Below, one piece after another: positions 59,013-64,000 of a stretch of 64,000 bases of DNA. The stretch is from NCBI GenBank assembly GCA_016927595.1, contig JAFGMI010000024.1, forward strand, positions 1-64,000, read 5' to 3'. The notes beneath the pieces were generated by a model. It worked only from the letters and a program-made list of their open reading frames with translations. It had not been told where the DNA came from and searched no databases. Within the stretch, counting starts at the first letter, position 1; every line of letters starts with the position of its first letter. Both the position numbers and the translations under genes were made by a program. The DNA is from Melioribacteraceae bacterium (GTDB taxonomy: Bacteria; Bacteroidota; Ignavibacteria; Ignavibacteriales; Melioribacteraceae).

Positions 59013-59624
59013 TAACAAATATTTGATAACAACAAATCCTCCCAGAAGCAGAACTGTAAACGCAACAGCAAGCCAGTTAAAATATTTGTCGATAAAACCT
59101 TTTATCTGCTCCCCGAATTTCCAGATTAACAGCGCAACGAGAAAGAATCTGCCGGCACGGCTGATTATAGAAGCCAGGATAAACATGATTAAATTAATTT
59201 CGAACGCTCCACCGGAGATTGTAAAAACCTTATAAGGAATGGGAGTAAATCCGGCTGTAAAAATTATCCAGAAATTCCATTCTTCATACAGAGCCTTTAC
59301 ATCGAAGAAAATCTTTTCAGTAAATCCGGGGATATTATTGAAGAAAAATAATGCGAGGGAGGAAAATTCGTTAGGTCCGCTCCACCATAAAAAATGTCCG
59401 ATAACGTAACCAAGCATTGCACCGAGAACAGACGCTACAGTGCAGTTCAGCGCAAATGAAAATGCTTTTTTCCGGTGCCCGAGAATAAGAGCGATCAGAA
59501 GAGCATCCGGCGGAATGGGGAAGAAGGATGCCTCAGCAAATGCAAGAATAAAAAGAGCAATCGGTCCATAAGGTGTTTGAGACCAGTGCAGAACCCAGTC
59601 GTATAATTTTCTTACAATTTTCAT
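59010..59624 (-). CDS. DedA/YqaA (VTT-domain) membrane protein
   Basis: 204 residues from the ATG at 59624 (reverse strand), chosen because CAGGAAT precedes it; an upstream in-frame start at 59648 has no support. It has four to five membrane segments with the family blocks FPIPPDALLIALILG and AGFTPIPYKVFTISGG. DedA-family proteins affect membrane lipid homeostasis, with C55-P or phospholipid transport proposed. Converges with tkt. Confidence 0.9.
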   Translation of the reverse strand: MKIVRKLYDWVLHWSQTPYGPIALFILAFAEASFFPIPPDALLIALILGHRKKAFSFALNCTVASVLGAMLGYVIGHFLWWSGPNEFSSLALFFFNNIPGFTEKIFFDVKALYEEWNFWIIFTAGFTPIPYKVFTISGGAFEINLIMFILASIISRAGRFFLVALLIWKFGEQIKGFIDKYFNWLAVAFTVLLLGGFVVIKYLL

Positions 59625-59680
59625 AATATTCCTGAAAGTAAAGCCCAATTATATAAATTTTCTGTTGCAATAAGAAAGTA

Positions 59681-59712
59681 TTTGTCTCGTTCGATTCAGA
59701 ATAATAAATTTG
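59681..59712 (+). promoter_or_regulatory. Bacteroidota-type promoter
   Basis: TTTG at 59681-59684 (-33 element) and TAAATTTG at 59705-59712 (-7 element TAnnTTTG) with a 20-base spacer, 31 bases before the TTG start of the next gene. Spacing and both boxes fit the consensus known from Bacteroidota. Confidence 0.6.
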
Positions 59713-59743
59713 AACTTAATCATAATCGTAAAAGGATATCAGT

Positions 59744-60859
59744 TTGCTGAAATCAGAAAGACTTATGTCGCTTGATGTATTCAGAGGCATTACAATAGCC
59801 GGAATGATACTCGTAAATAATCCGGGTTCGTGGAGCCACATCTATCCCGCGCTTCGTCATGCTGAGTGGCACGGCTGTACACCTACAGACTTAATATTCC
59901 CGTTCTTTTTATTCATCGTGGGAGTTGCGGTTACTTTTTCATTAACAAAAAGAAAAGAACGGGGTGATGATCAGAAAATGCTGATATTCCAGATACTGAG
60001 AAGAAGTATCATCCTGTTTGTTCTTGGTTTGATTCTGGCAGGATTCCCGTATTTTGATTTATCCACTATACGTATTCCCGGAGTTCTTCAGAGGATTGCC
60101 ATTGTATATCTGATTACTTCAATAATATTTCTCAAAGCCGGTATTCGTTATCAGGTGGTATTAACTTTATTATTTGTTTTGATTTACTGGGGACTATTAA
60201 CACTTATTCCTGTGCCAGGTGTAGGTTATGCAAATCTGGAACCGACTACAAACCTAGGAGCCTGGCTTGACAATATATTGCTCGGCGGACATTTATGGAG
60301 CGCGACAAAAGTGTGGGACCCCGAAGGTTTGCTGAGCACGATCCCGGCTATATCTACGGCTTTAATAGGAGTTCTTACCGGGCATCTTTTAAAAAGCGAT
60401 AAAGACGGTTCAGTAAAAACCGTATGGATGTTTGTAGCAGGCGGCGTATTAATGTTGTCAGGCTATATATGGGATGGTTGGTTCCCGATAAATAAAAATA
60501 TCTGGACAAGTTCCTACGTACTTTACACTGCCGGCTTGGCGTTGAATTTTCTGGCTTTCTGTTACTGGTTTATAGATGTTCTTAATTACAAAAAATGGGC
60601 AGTACCGTTTCAGATTTACGGATTGAATGCCATCACGGTCTTTTTCCTTTCTGGTATTATAGGAAGAGCCATGTATTTAATAAAATTTACAAGATCCGAT
60701 GGATCAGAAATTTCTCTTAAGTCCCTTATCTACAAAAATATTTTTGTTTCGTGGCTGGAACCGATTAACGCCAGCCTTGCTTTTGCATTAACCTATGTTG
60801 CACTATGGTATTTACTGGTTTGGTTTTTATACAAACGGAGTATATTTATTAAAGTTTAA
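59744..60859 (+). CDS. HGSNAT/NagX-like membrane acyltransferase
   Basis: 371 residues from TTG 59744 with AAAGGA upstream. About ten membrane segments. The N-terminal signature RLMSLDVFRGITIAGMILVN, then EWHGCTPTDLIFPFFLFIVG, matches the heparan-alpha-glucosaminide N-acetyltransferase-like family (also called DUF5009 or NagX). The role may be acylation or transport of amino sugars; this is inferred from the family. Confidence 0.88.
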   Translation: MLKSERLMSLDVFRGITIAGMILVNNPGSWSHIYPALRHAEWHGCTPTDLIFPFFLFIVGVAVTFSLTKRKERGDDQKMLIFQILRRSIILFVLGLILAGFPYFDLSTIRIPGVLQRIAIVYLITSIIFLKAGIRYQVVLTLLFVLIYWGLLTLIPVPGVGYANLEPTTNLGAWLDNILLGGHLWSATKVWDPEGLLSTIPAISTALIGVLTGHLLKSDKDGSVKTVWMFVAGGVLMLSGYIWDGWFPINKNIWTSSYVLYTAGLALNFLAFCYWFIDVLNYKKWAVPFQIYGLNAITVFFLSGIIGRAMYLIKFTRSDGSEISLKSLIYKNIFVSWLEPINASLAFALTYVALWYLLVWFLYKRSIFIKV

Positions 60860-60944
60860 TTGATTAGCCTTCCAGATCTTTATTAGTTGCATTTTGCACC
60901 TGTGAGTTTTATTTTCATCTGCTATTATTAAGAAGGAGATGCTA

Positions 60945-62768
60945 ATGCCTGTTCTTAAAAAGTTTTCTACAATACCTGAAATGTTTGAATTCATTACTCT
61001 GGAATTCGGTTCAAAGCAAAATAAACCCGTGCTTCAGTATAAAGCAGATAATATTTATCGGGATATTAGTTATGGCGAATTATACGAAAGAACCGAAAAC
61101 TTTGCTTTGGGACTTGCTGCATTAGGTGTAAAAAGAGAGGACAAAGTTTCTTTAATTTCGGAAAACAGACCGGAATGGGTTATTGCCGATCAGGCTATTC
61201 TGGGAATGGGCGCAGTAAATGTCCCATTGTATCCCATCTCTACTTCCGATACAATTGAATATATACTGAATAATTCGGAATCAGTCGGTATTATAGTTTC
61301 AACCCAGTTCCAGTTGAATAAAATTTTGAAGATTAGGGAAAAATGTAAAAAACTGCAGTTCGTAATTATAATGAATGAGATTGAAAACGTCGAAGGCGAT
61401 AATATTTTTAAATTCTCAAGCATAATAGAGAAGGGGAAAGAATTTAAAAAAGATAATCCCAGATTGTTTAAAGAAACTACCGCACTTGCCAATGAGAATG
61501 ATCTTTGTACCATTATCTACACTTCCGGTACAACGGGTGAACCGAAAGGTGTGATGCTGACCCATAAAAATATTGTATCCAATATGATGGCAGCTCATGA
61601 GTCTTTTGATTTTGGTGTAGATGATGTGTTCCTGTCCTTCCTCCCTTTGTGCCATATTTTTGAAAGGATGGCGGGGTACTATACGGCACTATCAGGCGGA
61701 TGCACAATCGCATATGCAGAAAGTATTGAGAAAATTGCTCAGAATATGACCGAGATAAAACCTACAATTATTACCGCTGTTCCAAGATTGTTCGAAAGAA
61801 TGCATTCTCGTATTATTAAAAACGTAGAATCGCAGCCCGAGAAGAAACAGAAAATATTTAATTGGGCAATTGAAACCGGCAGACAGTTTATGGAACTTAA
61901 AAGAAATAATAAACCTGTGCCGATAGCACTGTCGGTCAAGCATAAACTTGCTGATAAACTCGTATTTAAAAAACTTAGAGAACGAACTGGCGGAAGAATT
62001 CGGTTTATTGTTTCCGGTGGAGCAGCGTTGCCGAGAGATTTGGGATTTTTCTTTGAAGCAGTCGGGCTTTTAATTATTGAGGGATACGGTCTTACCGAAT
62101 CATCACCGGTAATTGCTGCAAACAGATTGCACGATTATAAGTTCGGTACCGTTGGAAAGCCGTTCCCGGGCGTTGAAGTTAAAATTGCCCAGGACGGTGA
62201 AATATTGGCATATGGTCCAAATATAATGCAGGGATACTATAAAAATAAAAAAGAGACTGAAGAGACTGTAAAAAACGGCTGGCTGCATACAGGCGATATT
62301 GGTGTTTTTGATGCCGAGGGCTTCTTAATTATAACTGACCGTAAAAAGAGTTTATTTAAAACATCTACAGGGAAATATATTGCACCTACTCCGATTGAGA
62401 ATATGTTTCTTGCCAGTAAATATATCGACCAGTTCATATTAATAGGAGACCGGAGGATGTTCATCACCGCACTTATTGTGCCCGATTATGAAGCAATAAA
62501 AGAATATGCCGATGCACATCGAATCGCGTACACGGATCCGCTTGAATTAACCAAATCCAAGCAGGTATATGAACTGCTCGAGAAAGACCTGTCGCAGTTC
62601 CAGAAGAGACTGGCTGCGTATGAAAAGGTTAGGCGGTTTACCATTCTTGAAAAACCATTCACGATTGAAGACGGCGAGATGACCCCTTCATTGAAACTGA
62701 AGAGAAAGGTGATTGAAGAACGGTATAAAGATTTGATAGAGGAAATGTATAAAGGGATTGAATCCTGA
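60945..62768 (+). CDS. Long-chain acyl-CoA synthetase (AMP-forming)
   Basis: 607 residues from ATG 60945, six bases after AGAAGGAG (60931-60938); the ATG at 60939 touches the site. ANL-superfamily motifs: TIIYTSGTTGEPKGVMLTH (P-loop, about 190-208), GYGLTESSP, GWLHTGDIGVFDAEGFLIITDRKK and the lysine region KTSTGKYIAPTPIEN. It activates fatty acids for lipid synthesis or degradation. A terminator follows directly. Confidence 0.94.
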   Translation: MPVLKKFSTIPEMFEFITLEFGSKQNKPVLQYKADNIYRDISYGELYERTENFALGLAALGVKREDKVSLISENRPEWVIADQAILGMGAVNVPLYPISTSDTIEYILNNSESVGIIVSTQFQLNKILKIREKCKKLQFVIIMNEIENVEGDNIFKFSSIIEKGKEFKKDNPRLFKETTALANENDLCTIIYTSGTTGEPKGVMLTHKNIVSNMMAAHESFDFGVDDVFLSFLPLCHIFERMAGYYTALSGGCTIAYAESIEKIAQNMTEIKPTIITAVPRLFERMHSRIIKNVESQPEKKQKIFNWAIETGRQFMELKRNNKPVPIALSVKHKLADKLVFKKLRERTGGRIRFIVSGGAALPRDLGFFFEAVGLLIIEGYGLTESSPVIAANRLHDYKFGTVGKPFPGVEVKIAQDGEILAYGPNIMQGYYKNKKETEETVKNGWLHTGDIGVFDAEGFLIITDRKKSLFKTSTGKYIAPTPIENMFLASKYIDQFILIGDRRMFITALIVPDYEAIKEYADAHRIAYTDPLELTKSKQVYELLEKDLSQFQKRLAAYEKVRRFTILEKPFTIEDGEMTPSLKLKRKVIEERYKDLIEEMYKGIES

Positions 62769-62790
62769 CAATAACCTAAAATGGAGATTT

Positions 62791-62822
62791 AAGCCCGGTG
62801 ATTGAATCCCGGGCTTTTTTTT
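62791..62822 (+). terminator. Terminator after the acyl-CoA synthetase gene
   Basis: AAGCCCGG pairs with CCGGGCTT around a 10-base loop and is followed by eight T. The U tract ends four bases before the ATG of the next gene. Confidence 0.85.
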
Positions 62823-62825
62823 AAC

Positions 62826-63512
62826 ATGAAATATGAGTTACTTATATTCGATGCAGATGATACACTGTTCAATTATAATGAAGGTGAATCTTTTGCACTG
62901 GCAGCATCACTGCAGGCATTCAAGATCAATGCTGATTTCAACAACTTCCGTAAAACCTATAGTGATATAAATAAGTCGTTATGGCAGGATTTTGAACTGA
63001 ATCAAATTAGTGCAGATGATCTTAAAATAGAACGATTCAGGAGATTGTTCTCATCATTAAATATTGGGATTGATGCAGAGAAATTCAGCGACTTGTATCT
63101 GCATAATCTCTCGAAGGCTGTATTTTTAATTGACGGAGCGTTAGAGTTAATTAAGAAGCTTAGTAGAAACTACAGGTTAGTGATAATTACGAACGGTTTA
63201 ACTAAGGTACAGAGACCGCGCTTTAACAAATCGGCTATTGGTAAGTATTTTGAAACCTATATTATCTCAGAGGAAATTGGACTTCAGAAGCCTGACCCGG
63301 GTATATTTAAATTCACTTTCAACAAAACAAAATATAATAAAAAAGATAAAACCTTGATGATAGGTGATAATCTCGGTTCAGATATTCTGGGGGGGAATTT
63401 ATTCGGAATAGATACGTGCTGGTATAACCCGGGACAAAAGGCAAACTTGACCGGAATTACTCCAACTTTTGAAATACATAGACTTTCTGCCTTGCTTACT
63501 CTTCTGAAATAG
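62826..63512 (+). CDS. HAD-superfamily phosphatase, YjjG type
   Basis: 228 residues from ATG 62826; the longer frame from TTG 62802 would run through the terminator. HAD motifs are DADDTLFNY (I), VIITNGLTKVQ (II), the Lys before PDPGIF (III) and MIGDNLGSDILGG (IV). The sequence resembles YjjG-like pyrimidine nucleotidases, though substrate assignment is tentative. There is no ribosome-binding site, and the start lies right behind the terminator. Confidence 0.88.
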   Translation: MKYELLIFDADDTLFNYNEGESFALAASLQAFKINADFNNFRKTYSDINKSLWQDFELNQISADDLKIERFRRLFSSLNIGIDAEKFSDLYLHNLSKAVFLIDGALELIKKLSRNYRLVIITNGLTKVQRPRFNKSAIGKYFETYIISEEIGLQKPDPGIFKFTFNKTKYNKKDKTLMIGDNLGSDILGGNLFGIDTCWYNPGQKANLTGITPTFEIHRLSALLTLLK

Positions 63513-63558
63513 AACGACTTTAATAGGGTTAATTCTGAATTAAAGGTGTTATTTTTAG

Positions 63559-63566
63559 TATATTTG
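63559..63566 (+). promoter_or_regulatory. Bacteroidota-type -7 element (TATATTTG) of metG
   Basis: TATATTTG fits TAnnTTTG and lies 26 bases before the metG start. No clear TTTG -33 element was found upstream. Confidence 0.45.
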
Positions 63567-63592
63567 CATTCTAAAAATTACAGGGATTTATT

Positions 63593-64000
63593 TTGCAACG
63601 AGAAAAAATTCTGGTTACATCTGCTCTTCCTTACGCTAACGGACCAATTCATCTGGGACATCTGAGCGGGGCTTATCTGCCTGCCGATATTTTTGTCAGG
63701 TATCATCGATCCAAGGGTTCAGATATCCTTTATGTCTGCGGATCGGATGAACACGGAGTTCCAATAACTATAAGTGCCGACAAAGAAGGTGTATCGCCAA
63801 AAGAGATAATTGACCGTTATCATGAGGCTAATAAAAAAGCATTTGAAAAGTTCGATATGTCTTTCGATGTTTATTCAAGAACAAGTCGCCCGATCCACCA
63901 CGAAACGGCTCAGACTTTTTTTAAGAGTTATCTGGAACAAAAACTTCTGATTGAGAAAAAGTCTTTTCAGTTTTATGATGATAAAGCACAGATGTTTTTG
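63593..64000 (+). CDS. metG: Methionyl-tRNA synthetase, 5' part
   Basis: 136 codons up to the right edge. The class I start LVTSALPYANGPIHLGHLSGAYLPADIFVRYHR contains the HIGH-type motif HLGH, and VCGSDEHGVPITISADKEG is typical of MetRS. The KMSKS motif and anticodon domain lie beyond the window. The start is TTG 63593 with CAGGGA upstream. Confidence 0.95.
   Translation, partial: MQREKILVTSALPYANGPIHLGHLSGAYLPADIFVRYHRSKGSDILYVCGSDEHGVPITISADKEGVSPKEIIDRYHEANKKAFEKFDMSFDVYSRTSRPIHHETAQTFFKSYLEQKLLIEKKSFQFYDDKAQMFL

Overview
The window looks like one stretch of a chromosome from the Bacteroidota/Chlorobi assemblage, most likely an Ignavibacteria-type bacterium. This is an inference from several things read in the sequence. 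GC content is low (roughly 40% by eye). The primary sigma factor is short and lacks region 1.1. Several genes carry Bacteroidota-type -7 promoter elements (TAnnTTTG). The ribosomal super-operon has secY followed directly by map, infA and rpmJ, without adk. TTG start codons are frequent, even in rpoB and the sigma-factor gene. No database search was possible.

Layout. 1-460: 3' end of a PQQ-type beta-propeller protein with a possible frameshift. 516-1521: tRNA-Tyr, tRNA-Gly, tRNA-Thr, rpmG and tRNA-Trp, interleaved with decayed tRNA copies that carry short palindromes. 1550-12665: secE-nusG-rplKAJL-rpoBC. 12768-16978: str operon (rpsL-rpsG-fusA-tuf). 17033-31908: S10, spc and alpha operons end to end, with a tRNA-Gln gene inserted between rplR and rpsE. 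A strong terminator at 31930 closes this block of about 30 kb. It encodes the RNA polymerase core, the elongation factors, SecE/SecY and most of the ribosomal proteins.

31986-38376: engB, a GAF/degenerate-GGDEF membrane protein, then a tightly packed run of phosphopentomutase, a small ORF, a PIN-domain protein, two EutN/CcmL microcompartment vertex proteins, the primary sigma factor and an NlpC/P60 lipoprotein. This run is the most unusual gene arrangement in the window. 38379-42699: an unknown helical protein on the minus strand, fumarase and small membrane proteins.

42969-50351: an accessory stretch of small enzymes and lipoproteins (methyltransferase, DinB, DUF4386, MDR oxidoreductase, GNAT, AHSA1/SRPBCC, DUF4932, flavin reductase). 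50528-55711: a class IV aminotransferase, then two secreted arabinofuranosidases (GH51 and GH127) that together suit degradation of L-arabinose-containing plant polymers. 55940-64000: a membrane protein, a small ORF that seems to begin at a non-canonical ATA codon, transketolase, a DedA/YqaA membrane protein on the minus strand, an HGSNAT/NagX-like membrane acyltransferase, a long-chain acyl-CoA synthetase, a YjjG-like HAD phosphatase and the start of metG, which runs off the right edge.

Most of the window is conserved housekeeping sequence. No CRISPR array, insertion sequence, prophage or clear defence island was seen.
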